A DNA stretch of 64,000 bases from Deltaproteobacteria bacterium RIFCSPHIGHO2_02_FULL_40_28 (lineage in GTDB: Bacteria > UBA10199 > 2-12-FULL-40-28): the NCBI GenBank assembly GCA_001798135.1, contig MGRJ01000023.1:95239-159238 (forward strand). Direction: 5' to 3'. Made by a program: the position numbers and the translations under genes. The notes beneath the pieces were generated by a model, which was given only the letters and a program-made list of their open reading frames with translations, did not search any database and was not told where the DNA came from. Position 1 is the first letter of the stretch. Every line of letters starts with the position of its first letter. Positions 8,247 through 16,973 of this stretch are shown in pieces.

Positions 8247-9464
8247 TTATTGAGGAGGAACGTTGTGGGCTAGTTTGTCTGTTAAAACCCATACCGCTGC
8301 TTTGGTCATTAGGGTAAAGATTAAAGCGCCCAGGGCAGTAACGCCAAGGCTTACCGCAATTTCTCCAAGGTTGGGCGAATATTCCACGATTTCACCCAAT
8401 GGGGTTGGAATAAAACCAGGGAAAATAAGACCCATTCCTTTTTCAATCCAAATTCCCACAATAGTAAGAACACAACAAGCAATGAGAATTTTGTTTTGTT
8501 TGCTCCATTTGGGAATAAGAATCAGGACAGTAGCTACACAGTTCATAAAAACTGCGCTCCAGATCCATTTGGTCAACATATTATGGCCATCAAGACCAAA
8601 GAAGAGATACTGGGCCGATGCCGCATGCAGGGTATTGGGATAGATTTCTTTGAAAAACTCACACAAAAACAAGAAGAGATTGACCGGAAGAGTTACCATC
8701 ATGACTTTTCTTAAATAATCAATAATGGAACTTTGAATTTTCAAAGTGGTGAAATGACTCAAGACCAGAAAGATAATGATTAACAAGGCGGGGCCCGAAG
8801 CAAAGGCGCTGATTAGAAAACGGGGAGCTAAGATGGAGGTGTTCCAGAAATAACGGGCCCCCAAACCTACAAGAAGAAAAGCTGTTACGGTGTGAATGCT
8901 GATGGCGAAAAAAATCGAAATCCAGGTGAGAGGAAGGTAAAAAATTTTCTTGGCCGGTTTTCCACGATATTTTTGATAGAGCAAATAACCAGGAATGTGC
9001 AAATTAAGAACAAGGTATACATTGAAGACAATAACATCCCAAGCCAAAAGAGAATTGGGGATATTCAACCGACCGATAACTGGAAGCAAATGCCAAAATC
9101 TTTCGGGATGTCCAATATCGGTAAAGATAAACAAGAGACACATCATAATGGCAATAAATGCCAAGAGTTCACCGATAATCACGACACTTTTCAGATCTTC
9201 CCTTTTAAAAATATAAGCTGGAAACACCAGAATAACGGCGGTGGCAGCAATACCAACAAAAAAAACAAAATTGGCAATGCCAATTCCCCAGCTTACTGCA
9301 TCGCTCATGTTGGTGGTGATCAATCCATATTTAAGATGATGATAATAATTGAACGCGCCCCATAATACAAAAGCCGTTAAGAAGAGGAGCCACAGACGAT
9401 ACCAAACGCTTCCCTTGAGAGAACATGCCACCATTCTTTGCCAATAGATTAAATAATTTTTCAT
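8247..9464 (-). CDS. NrfD/PsrC-like quinol-interacting membrane subunit
   Basis: 405 residues with about ten hydrophobic segments, of the polysulfide reductase NrfD family. These integral membrane subunits oxidise or reduce (mena)quinone and pass electrons to a periplasmic Fe-S partner. Family-like features include the LLFIFTDIGHPERFWHLL segment (a GHPERFW motif typical of NrfD proteins) and paired helices with conserved His, Trp and Arg. It is the last gene of a three-gene unit (tetraheme cytochrome, Fe-S protein, NrfD), 7 bp after the Fe-S gene. This composition resembles the Hmc, Qrc and alternative complex III type quinol:cytochrome c oxidoreductases. No molybdopterin catalytic subunit is encoded, which supports an electron-relay role. 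Confidence 0.9.
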   Translation of the reverse strand: MKNYLIYWQRMVACSLKGSVWYRLWLLFLTAFVLWGAFNYYHHLKYGLITTNMSDAVSWGIGIANFVFFVGIAATAVILVFPAYIFKREDLKSVVIIGELLAFIAIMMCLLFIFTDIGHPERFWHLLPVIGRLNIPNSLLAWDVIVFNVYLVLNLHIPGYLLYQKYRGKPAKKIFYLPLTWISIFFAISIHTVTAFLLVGLGARYFWNTSILAPRFLISAFASGPALLIIIFLVLSHFTTLKIQSSIIDYLRKVMMVTLPVNLFLFLCEFFKEIYPNTLHAASAQYLFFGLDGHNMLTKWIWSAVFMNCVATVLILIPKWSKQNKILIACCVLTIVGIWIEKGMGLIFPGFIPTPLGEIVEYSPNLGEIAVSLGVTALGALIFTLMTKAAVWVLTDKLAHNVPPQ

Positions 9465-9471
9465 GAGAACC

Positions 9472-10401
9472 TCAACTAAAAAAATAATAAAACCGCGGTA
9501 ATGTGTTCAACTCCTCCTTAAGCACAAAAACTCTTTCATTTTTGATGATTTTAGCAACATCACTTTCGGGGTCGAGAATATTGCCAAATTTTCTGGCCCC
9601 GGTGGGACAGGCTTCCAGGCACGCGGGTAGTTTGCCAACACGGGTTCGATGGAGACAAAAGGTGCATTTTTCAACCACTCCACGCGGACGAATTCGATTG
9701 CTCAAATATCCCTGATCGGGATTGATTTCATTTTCTGGAATTTCGGGGGTGCGAAAATTAAAATGTCTGGCCTCATAAGGGCAGGCCGCCTGACAATAAC
9801 GACACCCAATGCACCAGTCGTAATCAATAACCACGATTCCATCTTTTTCTTTCCAGGTGGCTGCAACAGGGCAAGCCTTAACGCAAGGGGGGTTGTCGCA
9901 TTGATTGCATTGAACAGGGAGATAAAATTTCCCTTCTTTGGGCACAGGGCCTAAATAATGAGTGGTACCTTTTTCAAGATTAAAACCACCGTTCTCCATT
10001 TCTAATACCTTGATATAGGAAAACGAACGATCGGTGTTGTTTTCTTTTTGGCACGCTTCCACACATTTGCGGTTTCCGTTGCATTTGGAAAGATTTAAGC
10101 AGTAGACAAATTCAACCCCATCCATGGGACGATGGTCGGAAATTTTGACTTCAGTGTGGTGGCGTTCTAGAGTTTGTTTTTCGATGCGTTCAAAAATTCT
10201 TTTTTTATCTTCGGGAGTAAGTTCTTTATAATGCTTTTGCCAAAATTCGTCGAAGGACAAAGCATTGGCTGTTTTTTCTGGAGAAAACAAAGCCAAACCC
10301 AGCCCTGTGGCCAATCCTTTGAGAAAGGTGCGTCGCTCTATTTTTTCTTCAAGCTTTTTTTCCAGAAAAAGCTTGTTTCTTTTTGAACGATCTGTGGTCA
10401 T
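9472..10401 (-). CDS. Periplasmic four-cluster Fe-S protein (DmsB/HybA-like), Tat-exported
   Basis: 309 residues. A twin-arginine signal RRTFLKGLATGLGLALF lies at about residues 22-38, predicting folded export to the periplasmic face. Four ferredoxin-type cysteine groups follow: CNGNRKCVEAC, CNQCDNPPCVKACP, CIGCRYCQAACP and CTFCLHRTRVGKLPACLEAC. This is the HybA/DmsB/PsrB arrangement that links an NrfD membrane subunit to a cytochrome or catalytic partner. The ATG overlaps the end of the upstream cytochrome gene (ATGA) and has an AGGAG site. Expected role: wire between NrfD and the tetraheme cytochrome. Confidence 0.92.
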   Translation of the reverse strand: MTTDRSKRNKLFLEKKLEEKIERRTFLKGLATGLGLALFSPEKTANALSFDEFWQKHYKELTPEDKKRIFERIEKQTLERHHTEVKISDHRPMDGVEFVYCLNLSKCNGNRKCVEACQKENNTDRSFSYIKVLEMENGGFNLEKGTTHYLGPVPKEGKFYLPVQCNQCDNPPCVKACPVAATWKEKDGIVVIDYDWCIGCRYCQAACPYEARHFNFRTPEIPENEINPDQGYLSNRIRPRGVVEKCTFCLHRTRVGKLPACLEACPTGARKFGNILDPESDVAKIIKNERVFVLKEELNTLPRFYYFFS

Positions 10402-10970
10402 GATTTTTTACTCCTGGTTGGTTCTGGAATTGGATCTACCTGTTTCATTTTTGGATCATGAGCATTATGACAAGAGGTACAGGAGTGTTGTTTTTTATTA
10501 TTTAACCAGCCTCCAACGACTTTCCCATGAATATTGTTTTTCCAATCTTTCAAAGTTGGCCCATGGCATTGCCCACAAAGTCGATAAGATTCGTTAAAGC
10601 TGATTTTTTCTTCCGATTGAAGAATAAGTTTGTTGTAATTTTTTGAAGCATGACAGTTATTGCACCAAAAGTTTGGGTCATCCTTTTTTTCTGGATGAAA
10701 GGTTGTGATACTTTCGTGGTCTTTATCTTTTGCCATTGGCCTGATTTTACTATTAAAAGATTCTTCACTGTCGTGACATTCGTCACAGCGATACATTTCT
10801 ATTTTAGGCGTCCGTTTTATGATTTCATTTGGTAACTCTTCTTGAGAAGAAACCGTAGCTGGAGTATCTTCTTGGGCATGGAGAAAGGTGTTGAAAAATA
10901 GACAGCTTATAATAATAAGCACAATCATTAACATCGTGCATATTTTTATCATTTGCATGATTAATATCAT
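10398..10970 (-). CDS. Tetraheme c-type cytochrome of the quinol oxidoreductase unit
   Basis: 190 residues with an N-terminal hydrophobic signal or anchor and four heme motifs: CDECH, CNNCH, CGQCH and CTSCH. The last two sit in a spacing typical of the doubled-CXXCH/NapC-type families. It is the first gene of the unit with the Fe-S and NrfD genes and probably carries electrons out of the membrane complex into the periplasm. The start is uncertain: ATGs at 10970, 10958, 10952 and 10934 are in frame and none has a clear ribosome site. A regulatory palindrome at 10957-10970 overlaps the longest start, which favours one of the downstream ATGs. Confidence 0.88.
   Translation of the reverse strand: MILIMQMIKICTMLMIVLIIISCLFFNTFLHAQEDTPATVSSQEELPNEIIKRTPKIEMYRCDECHDSEESFNSKIRPMAKDKDHESITTFHPEKKDDPNFWCNNCHASKNYNKLILQSEEKISFNESYRLCGQCHGPTLKDWKNNIHGKVVGGWLNNKKQHSCTSCHNAHDPKMKQVDPIPEPTRSKKS
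10957..10970. promoter_or_regulatory. ATGAT-N4-ATCAT dyad (CRP/FNR-type site) 1
   Basis: ATGATTAATATCAT is a perfect dyad at the very start of the tetraheme cytochrome gene. The TGAT-N4-ATCA core is that of FNR-type regulators. A second copy lies 37 bp away (centre to centre) at 10994-11007 between the two divergent cytochrome genes. Confidence 0.5.
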
Positions 10971-10993
10971 AGAATGTAATTATTTTATTGTAC

Positions 10994-11007
10994 ATGATCT
11001 ATATCAT
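10994..11007. promoter_or_regulatory. ATGAT-N4-ATCAT dyad (CRP/FNR-type site) 2
   Basis: ATGATCTATATCAT lies in the gap between the divergent quinol-oxidoreductase and monoheme cytochrome genes. Its exact reverse complement occurs at 24396-24409 before the giant multiheme lipoprotein. An oxygen- or nitrosative-stress-sensing CRP/FNR-family regulator is the natural reader, by inference. Confidence 0.6.
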
Positions 11008-11057
11008 GGATGCTTTAATGAAAATATTGTTTAACTTAAAACATGGAGAAGAAACTT

Positions 11058-11456
11058 ATGAAGTGCTTACGGATGGTAAAAGTTGTGATTGTTATTTTAT
11101 TAACGGGTTTGTTTTTTATTTCTCAGGCCTATGCAGATGGCAAAAAAATATTTTTGGATAACAAATGCAACAAGTGCCACACCTTTAAAAAATTAGGCAT
11201 CGAGAAACTTCCCAAAAAAGCCCTGGCTGCAGAGGATGATGGGGAAGAAGCCGACGAAGAGGTGCTTGATAAAGCCGGGAAAAAAATCGAACCCAAGGAT
11301 ATGTTGGATGCTGTTGTGGCATCCAAAAAAGCCAAACTTGATATTGGCAAGTGGTTGAAAAAAGAGGCCACCATAGAAGATCGTAAGCACAAGAAGAAAT
11401 TTCAAGGAACAGAAGGAGATCTTAAAATACTGGTTGATTGGCTTAATACTTTTTAG
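11058..11456 (+). CDS. Small monoheme c-type cytochrome
   Basis: 132 residues: a signal peptide (hydrophobic core VVIVILLTGLFFIS, cleavage near AYA-DG), one heme motif CNKCH about 20 residues into the mature protein, a highly charged middle with repeated Lys, Glu and Asp, and a short C-terminal helix (LKILVDWLNTF) typical of class I cytochromes. I see no clear methionine axial ligand. The start at 11058 is chosen because GGAGAAG lies 6 bases upstream; a longer frame from 11043 would include that site. Likely a periplasmic shuttle between the quinol module and the outer-membrane proteins encoded next. Confidence 0.85.
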   Translation: MKCLRMVKVVIVILLTGLFFISQAYADGKKIFLDNKCNKCHTFKKLGIEKLPKKALAAEDDGEEADEEVLDKAGKKIEPKDMLDAVVASKKAKLDIGKWLKKEATIEDRKHKKKFQGTEGDLKILVDWLNTF

Positions 11457-11514
11457 GATGTTGTTGTTAAGTGGTATGTGAACGCAGAAAGTGAAGTAGG
11501 GTTTGGGGGTGTGT

Positions 11515-12924
11515 GTGGTAACGGTAAGAAAAATAAGTTGTTTGGTTTTTTTTAGCATGCTGGTTTGGTTTGGTGGTGTGTTAGCAAAAGAGGTTCCTGC
11601 GAAAGCAGTTCCTGCTCAAGAAACCATAGCCACGGTAGAAAAAACAAGCTCAACCAAAACAAACAAATTTTTTAATCTTTTTAGTGGCTCCTTCCTTAAT
11701 CGCTATCGTTTGCGTTCTACTGGTGGTGTTAGTGATCACGATGCAGACACGCTTCTTACCCTCAATATTGGGGACTCATCCTATCAAAAAGTAACAGGGG
11801 CCTTACAGACGGGGTATCATTTTGAATTAAACGGGGATCAGGGCGCTCCTCTTAATAGTATATATGATACGTTTGATAGCCGGGCGGTAGGCCGCTTCTA
11901 TTATGGATATGCCAATATCCAAAAGGTAGGTTTATTTGAACAGGCGCGTGTTGGTCGTCAATACAAATATGATTTTGAGTCTTTGTATTTTGATGGAGTG
12001 TCGGTTGAGTCTAACCCTTATTACGGTATCCGTTTAAGTACCTATGCCGGTATTCCTGTTCATTTGTTCGAAAACCAGTTTGGTTGGAATGAAGGGGATT
12101 GGCTTGTTGGTTCAGCTTTAAGCTGGACTCCTATCAAGCAAATCAGGGTCCGTTTTGATCAGGTTCATTTAAAGGATAATGCCGCTGCTTTTCGCATGAG
12201 CCAAGCAGATCAGGAAGATGATTTATTTGGAGGAACGTTGTGGGTTGATATCCTTAAAAACTGGGATGCTGCAGCTCGCTTTACTTCGTTTTCAGATCAA
12301 ACCCGCGATTTAACTTTGGAGTCAAAATTGCGCTTTGCTAAGCAGGATTTGCGAATTGGGATGAAGGTATTTAGGCTTTTAGAGGGGTATGATATTCGTG
12401 TACCTGAACTGGATACTTATTCTATTGCTGGAACTTATAAACCGTTTACTGAGTATGCCATTAACGCCACTAAAGGTTTAGGGAAACATTTTTTTTTAGA
12501 TGGTGGTTTTAATTGGCGCAAACTGGATGATTCTCAAACTGCCAGTGCTTTTAACCATGGTTACAAACGAGGGTTTTTGTCTGTCACTTCCTCAGATATC
12601 CCCGTAAAAAATTTAAGCCTAACAGCCACAGGGGATTACTATCATGGGGAAGATAATGATCTTAGCGATAATTATTTTGGTGGATCCTTTTCTGCCCTAC
12701 AAAGTTTTTTTAAGAAGCGTTTGATTTTAAGTGGTGGCACAGCCTACTATCTTTATCGATTTAATTTTGCAACTGGCAGTGAGTCAAATGATGTGCAAAC
12801 TTATTTTGCAAAAGTGGAAGGAAAGCTAACAAAAGAGTTGAAGGCAAAAACTAGTTATGAGTTTGAACATAATGACATCAATAGTTTTCATACGTTTAAT
12901 CTTGGTTTAATATGGGATTTTTAA
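11515..12924 (+). CDS. Outer-membrane beta-barrel protein of a cytochrome conduit
   Basis: About 469 residues. A signal peptide (CLVFFSMLVWFGGVLA) is followed by alternating amphipathic strands rich in Tyr, Phe, Gly and Asp to the end, and the chain finishes with WDF: a C-terminal phenylalanine as expected for BAM-assembled barrels. No heme motif and no N-terminal CXXC. The next gene, one base on, is a nine-heme cytochrome, so the pair looks like the barrel and inserted cytochrome of a porin-cytochrome conduit. Start is unclear: GTG at 11515 or 11509, or TTG at 11503, all near a GGGGG stretch. Not recognisably homologous to MtrB by eye. Confidence 0.75.
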   Translation: MVTVRKISCLVFFSMLVWFGGVLAKEVPAKAVPAQETIATVEKTSSTKTNKFFNLFSGSFLNRYRLRSTGGVSDHDADTLLTLNIGDSSYQKVTGALQTGYHFELNGDQGAPLNSIYDTFDSRAVGRFYYGYANIQKVGLFEQARVGRQYKYDFESLYFDGVSVESNPYYGIRLSTYAGIPVHLFENQFGWNEGDWLVGSALSWTPIKQIRVRFDQVHLKDNAAAFRMSQADQEDDLFGGTLWVDILKNWDAAARFTSFSDQTRDLTLESKLRFAKQDLRIGMKVFRLLEGYDIRVPELDTYSIAGTYKPFTEYAINATKGLGKHFFLDGGFNWRKLDDSQTASAFNHGYKRGFLSVTSSDIPVKNLSLTATGDYYHGEDNDLSDNYFGGSFSALQSFFKKRLILSGGTAYYLYRFNFATGSESNDVQTYFAKVEGKLTKELKAKTSYEFEHNDINSFHTFNLGLIWDF

Positions 12925-12925
12925 A

Positions 12926-13627
12926 ATGAATCACACACGAATCATCATCATGTTGTTGGTAATTATATTAACTCCTTTTTTGCTTGCCAACCAGAGTTGC
13001 GAACGCTCAACTACATGGGGAGAAAAGTATTTTACTAAATGGGAATCAGACCATGTGGATATCGACAAAGACACCAAGTGTATTGATTGCCATGATGATA
13101 TTAAAAACACGAAAGTAAAACCATTAAATCATGATGCTACCTGGAAGCGCGAGCATGGAAAATTTGAGTCGCAGAGGTATGGTTTTAAAAACGAAAATGT
13201 TTGCTCCCTTTGTCACACGGAAGCCCAATGCACCAAATGTCATCAACAAGAAGCTCCCCAGCAACATACTGAATTCTGGAAGCAAAGAGGGCATGGGGTT
13301 TTTGTAGGGCTTGATAGGTCTAGTTGTATGACTTGTCATAACGATGCCCAATTTTGCGAACGTTGCCATCGTCTTACGGAACCAAGAAGCCATACCGCAG
13401 GTTGGGGTGCCACGACAAATCGGCATTGCAATAGTTGCCACTTCCCATTGACAGCTGCTGGAGGGCAACAATGTGCGGTATGTCATGCAGGTACGCCATC
13501 TCACAATAGTACACCATCTCAACCTAGTGATGCTTTACATGTTACAGGCGCTAATTGTGCGGGTTGTCATACCTCTCTGCGCCATCCGGATAATGGTATG
13601 GCTTGTACGATTTGCCATACACAATGA
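12926..13627 (+). CDS. Nine-heme periplasmic c-type cytochrome
   Basis: 233 residues with a signal peptide and nine CXXCH motifs: CIDCH, CSLCH, CTKCH, CMTCH, CERCH, CNSCH, CAVCH, CAGCH and CTICH. The pairs CSLCHTEAQCTKCH and CMTCHNDAQFCERCH show the tight spacing of MtrA/DmsE-type wire cytochromes. It starts one base after the beta-barrel gene's stop codon, implying co-translation and a joint complex that spans the outer membrane. The N-terminal cysteine after LLANQS does not fit a lipobox, so it is not called a lipoprotein. Confidence 0.88.
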   Translation: MNHTRIIIMLLVIILTPFLLANQSCERSTTWGEKYFTKWESDHVDIDKDTKCIDCHDDIKNTKVKPLNHDATWKREHGKFESQRYGFKNENVCSLCHTEAQCTKCHQQEAPQQHTEFWKQRGHGVFVGLDRSSCMTCHNDAQFCERCHRLTEPRSHTAGWGATTNRHCNSCHFPLTAAGGQQCAVCHAGTPSHNSTPSQPSDALHVTGANCAGCHTSLRHPDNGMACTICHTQ

Positions 13628-13667
13628 GTTTTGATGAAAACGGAATGAATAAATATATGGAGTTATT

Positions 13668-15587
13668 ATGATCATTAAAAAACACGTCAGTATTATTATC
13701 GGGTTTCTATTTTTCTCTAGTCTCTTGTTAGCTTGTGGAGGCAGTGTCGATTTAAGCGACAGTGTAAGTGAAAATGAAAGGAGTCAATCCGCAGGCCTCT
13801 ATGGAACTGTTACTGATAACGCAGGAGCCGCTATAGAAAGCGCCACTGTGATTTTGATTCCAGCAGATGATATCAACACAGCGAGGCTGGATATTGCCGA
13901 TTTTTCACCTGATGCCACTGATGATGAACCTTTGGAGGATCTTGTAAACGATACGACAAAGTCTTACCAAACGACAACAACCGATGTAAATGGTGACTAC
14001 AGTTTTGCTTCTGTTACTGAGGACAGCTATTTTATTTATGTAAAACCTGCAGATACCGACACAAGCCATTTGCCCGGTGGAAGTCTTTGCCGTATCTCAC
14101 GGCAATTGACCAACACAGGGTTGAACTTTGACATTGAGATATCCACAAATCCCTCTGCAGCAGCCACTTACGTGGGTTCCTCAACCTGTTTAACCTGTCA
14201 CTCGGACAAAACAACTATTTACAAAACTGGACATTTCAACAGTTTGCATGTTCCCGCCTCTGATAGCGACATGCAGGATGTCTCGGCATTCGATGACTTT
14301 AATGACGCGCTCGACAAGTTTAATGGGACCACAACTGTATATTTCTATGACTATGATTCGACCCGCGGGTTTGATAAATATAAAACAGCCGAAACTAGTT
14401 CTGGTACGGTTAGCTTTCGCATTCGCCTGCTCAAAACTGGTGATACGTATCAAATGGAATTTACCAACGTCAAAAATGCATCCGATCCCAATAATGGAAT
14501 AGTTTATGATGTTGACTTAGCCTACGGCGGTGCTGTTTATAAGCAACGATACCTTACTCGGCTTGCCGTATCGCACGCCGTGCTGCCCCTGCAATATCAA
14601 CAAGAGGGCAGTGAATCAAACTCTCCGCGTACCCGTAAGGTCTGGCGGGATTACCATGGTAGCTACTGGTATAACGAAACCACCCAGCTCTTTACAACTC
14701 CGGCTAATAGCAAGTCCTTTGATAATAACTGCGCTGGGTGTCATTTCACTGGTTATAGCTTAGGAGGTGATAGCACTAACGGATATGCAGCGACTGCAGT
14801 CAGCGACACAGATGGCACCTACGACTTTGATGCTGATGGTGATCTTGATGAAATCAATACAGGTTGTGAGGTGTGTCATGGCCCCGGTTCCGAGCATGTG
14901 GCTAGTGGTGGTGCGACGGTAGCTCTTGGTTTGCTCACACCAGAACGTGAGTCGATTGTTTGTGGTCAATGTCATAGTCGCCCCAAAGGTGCTTTGGGAA
15001 CCGATGTTCCAGATAACGCTGATGGGGATATGATGCGCCCCGGTAATTCACGTAGCTACTTTTTGGAAAACCACACCAACGGCACTCAGTACGACACATC
15101 TTCCAGTGATCTTTACACGGACGTGGATCAAAGCTCGAAGTCCCATCACCAACAATACACTGATTTTATCCGCTCCTCGCTCTACAAAAACAACGAGCAA
15201 TTGGTGACATGTTCGAATTGTCATAACATGCATGGGACGGATAATTTCCGTAGCTTAACAGCCACCACAAGCGATGATGCCCTCTGTACCGATTGTCATC
15301 CTGACAAAACCACAGTTACGGAGCATACAGAAGATAAGCTTGGAACCTCAACAGATATGGGTGCGGTATGCATTGATTGTCATATGAATAAGATTGCCAA
15401 AACGGGTGCTGGTCGTCAGGGTAATGGCAGTTATTGGGAAAATGATGTGACCTCACATCTTTTTTCTGTGGCACGCAAGACAACGTCTATTGTTGCGGGT
15501 CAGACGGTTAGCGATAGTCTGATGTCTATCCCGTATACAAACAGCTGTACCAGTGCTTGTCACGACTCAGATCTTTCGGATGACTGA
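13668..15587 (+). CDS. Octaheme-type lipoprotein with N-terminal Ig-like (carboxypeptidase regulatory) domain
   Basis: 639 residues. Lipoprotein signal with lipobox LLAC; a beta-sandwich domain of the carboxypeptidase-regulatory type (GLYGTVTDNAGAAIESATV to about residue 130, with DVNGDYSFASV); then a cytochrome part with CLTCH, CAGCH, CEVCH, CGQCH, CSNCH, CTDCH, CIDCH and a final CTSACH (CX3CH). The stretches CEVCHGPGSEH and CSNCHNMHGT are typical of the cytochrome c554/doubled-CXXCH group, some of which are reductases. Good ribosome site (GGAG, 6 bases before ATG). By position it is the outer-surface partner of the preceding beta-barrel and nine-heme pair; catalytic activity on nitrogen or sulfur compounds is possible but not shown. 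Confidence 0.85.
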   Translation: MIIKKHVSIIIGFLFFSSLLLACGGSVDLSDSVSENERSQSAGLYGTVTDNAGAAIESATVILIPADDINTARLDIADFSPDATDDEPLEDLVNDTTKSYQTTTTDVNGDYSFASVTEDSYFIYVKPADTDTSHLPGGSLCRISRQLTNTGLNFDIEISTNPSAAATYVGSSTCLTCHSDKTTIYKTGHFNSLHVPASDSDMQDVSAFDDFNDALDKFNGTTTVYFYDYDSTRGFDKYKTAETSSGTVSFRIRLLKTGDTYQMEFTNVKNASDPNNGIVYDVDLAYGGAVYKQRYLTRLAVSHAVLPLQYQQEGSESNSPRTRKVWRDYHGSYWYNETTQLFTTPANSKSFDNNCAGCHFTGYSLGGDSTNGYAATAVSDTDGTYDFDADGDLDEINTGCEVCHGPGSEHVASGGATVALGLLTPERESIVCGQCHSRPKGALGTDVPDNADGDMMRPGNSRSYFLENHTNGTQYDTSSSDLYTDVDQSSKSHHQQYTDFIRSSLYKNNEQLVTCSNCHNMHGTDNFRSLTATTSDDALCTDCHPDKTTVTEHTEDKLGTSTDMGAVCIDCHMNKIAKTGAGRQGNGSYWENDVTSHLFSVARKTTSIVAGQTVSDSLMSIPYTNSCTSACHDSDLSDD

Positions 15588-15640
15588 TCATAGCCTATGA
15601 GTAGAACTGGTGTCATGACATGTGCAAATTGTAAATCAGA

Positions 15641-15669
15641 TTGACAATTTGTGTAATTTCGCCTATCCT
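15641..15669 (+). promoter_or_regulatory. Promoter close to the second DUF4143 ATPase start
   Basis: TTGACA (15641-15646), 17 bp, TATCCT (15664-15669), with the ATG at 15680 only 10 bases after the -10. A leader of a few bases is predicted and no Shine-Dalgarno is present. Confidence 0.55.
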
Positions 15670-15679
15670 GTCTCTTGCA

Positions 15680-16843
15680 ATGATTCCAAGGGAGCTACAG
15701 CATCAGATTTTACGGGCATCGAAAAAATACCCTTTGGTGGGGATTTTGGGTCCGCGGCAGTCGGGAAAGACAACCTTGGCCCAGATGGCCTTTCCTAAAA
15801 AAACCTACATTTCTTTTGAAAATCCTCAAATACGGTCCTTTGCAACCCATGATCCCCAAGGTTTTTTCAAACAATATGCCAAGGGAGCAATCTTGGATGA
15901 AATCCAGAGGGTTCCTTCCCTCTTTTCTTATCTACAAACGATCGTGGATGAGAGAAAAAGCAAGGGGATGTTTATCCTGACGGGGTCACAGAATTTCGTT
16001 TTGATGGAGAACGTGACTCAATCGCTAGCTGGCCGTATTTCACTTCATAAATTGCTTCCGCTTTCTTTGACAGAACTTAAAAAAGGTGTGGGCAAAATTC
16101 CCCAATTGAATGACCTCCTTTTTTCAGGGGGTTATCCGCGTATTTACGACCAATCTTTGCAACCGACTGACTGGCTTCAAAATTATGTAGAAACCTACCT
16201 GGAACGCGATGTCCGTTCCCTCAAAAATGTTGGGAATCTTTCCTCATTTCAGAAATTTATCCGGATGTGCGCTGCTCGCTCGGGTCAACTGCTTAATCTC
16301 TCCGAACTGGGCAATGATTGTGGAATCACACATAATACCGCCAAAGCCTGGCTTTCGGTTCTTGAGGCAAGTTTTCTCGTTTTTCAGCTTGCCCCACATT
16401 ATCGCAATTTCAATAAACGGCTTAAAAAATCGCCCAAACTCTATTTTTATGATACTGGCCTTCTTTGTTATCTGCTGGGGATTACCAAGCCGCAAGAACT
16501 TGTTATTCATTCACAGCGAGGTGCCATTTTTGAAACATTTGTTTTAAGTGAACTGATCAAGCAGAGGCTCAATCACGGAATTCCTCTGAATTTTTATTTT
16601 TGGCAAGAACAACGGAAACGGGAAATTGACTGCTTGATCGAACGGGGCGAAAAATTAACTCCGGTGGAAATTAAATCAGGTCAAACAATTGCCGATGATT
16701 ATTTTGATCACCTCCGCTATTGGCAGAAAATGGCGGGACGTTTTGCATCCAAGGCCTATCTTGTTTATGCTGGAGATGTCCGTCAAAAAAGGGTTGATGT
16801 TGAGGTGATCCCCTGGACTGCGCTTGATGAAATTTCTTTGTAA
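15680..16843 (+). CDS. AAA_14/DUF4143 ATPase, accessory (second family member)
   Basis: 387 residues. Walker A GPRQSGKTT (about 23-31), Walker B AILDEIQRVP, sensor FILTGSQNF, and LAGRISLHKLLPLSL; then DUF4143 with winged helix (CGITHNTAKAWLSVLEASF) and a C-terminal restriction-nuclease-like core FYFWQEQRKREIDCLIERG...TPVEIKSGQ, where E, D and E-X-K resemble a PD-(D/E)XK site. The ATG at 15680 is preferred; an open frame from 15641 would start inside the promoter. It interrupts the cytochrome locus together with the next two genes and is probably imported. Cellular role unknown. Confidence 0.87.
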   Translation: MIPRELQHQILRASKKYPLVGILGPRQSGKTTLAQMAFPKKTYISFENPQIRSFATHDPQGFFKQYAKGAILDEIQRVPSLFSYLQTIVDERKSKGMFILTGSQNFVLMENVTQSLAGRISLHKLLPLSLTELKKGVGKIPQLNDLLFSGGYPRIYDQSLQPTDWLQNYVETYLERDVRSLKNVGNLSSFQKFIRMCAARSGQLLNLSELGNDCGITHNTAKAWLSVLEASFLVFQLAPHYRNFNKRLKKSPKLYFYDTGLLCYLLGITKPQELVIHSQRGAIFETFVLSELIKQRLNHGIPLNFYFWQEQRKREIDCLIERGEKLTPVEIKSGQTIADDYFDHLRYWQKMAGRFASKAYLVYAGDVRQKRVDVEVIPWTALDEISL

Positions 16844-16936
16844 CATTCCCTCTGGATAAAAAATAAAACTCAAATTCCCTTTTAGAGGGTAGAGACTTAT
16901 GGGGCAAGGAGGTCATTACAAAGTAGGTCATTAACA

Positions 16937-16966
16937 TTGACAATGCTTACCCTGTAAGCATATAAT
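16937..16966 (+). promoter_or_regulatory. Strong promoter with operator in the spacer, leaderless start
   Basis: Perfect consensus TTGACA (16937-16942) and TATAAT (16961-16966) with an 18 bp spacer. The spacer contains a perfect dyad TGCTTAC-CCT-GTAAGCA (16944-16960), a likely operator for autoregulation. The ATG of the next gene lies 7 bases after the -10, where transcription should begin, so the mRNA would lack a leader. Confidence 0.75.
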
Positions 16967-16973
16967 ATTTGGT

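Noticed and set aside
12926..13012. Lipoprotein signal for the nine-heme cytochrome
   Set aside because: The Cys in NQSCE lacks the required residues at -3 to -1; a normal signal peptide is more likely.
16860..16925. Hairpin CCCTCT/AGAGGG after the DUF4143 gene as terminator
   Set aside because: The loop would be about 27 bases with no T-tract.
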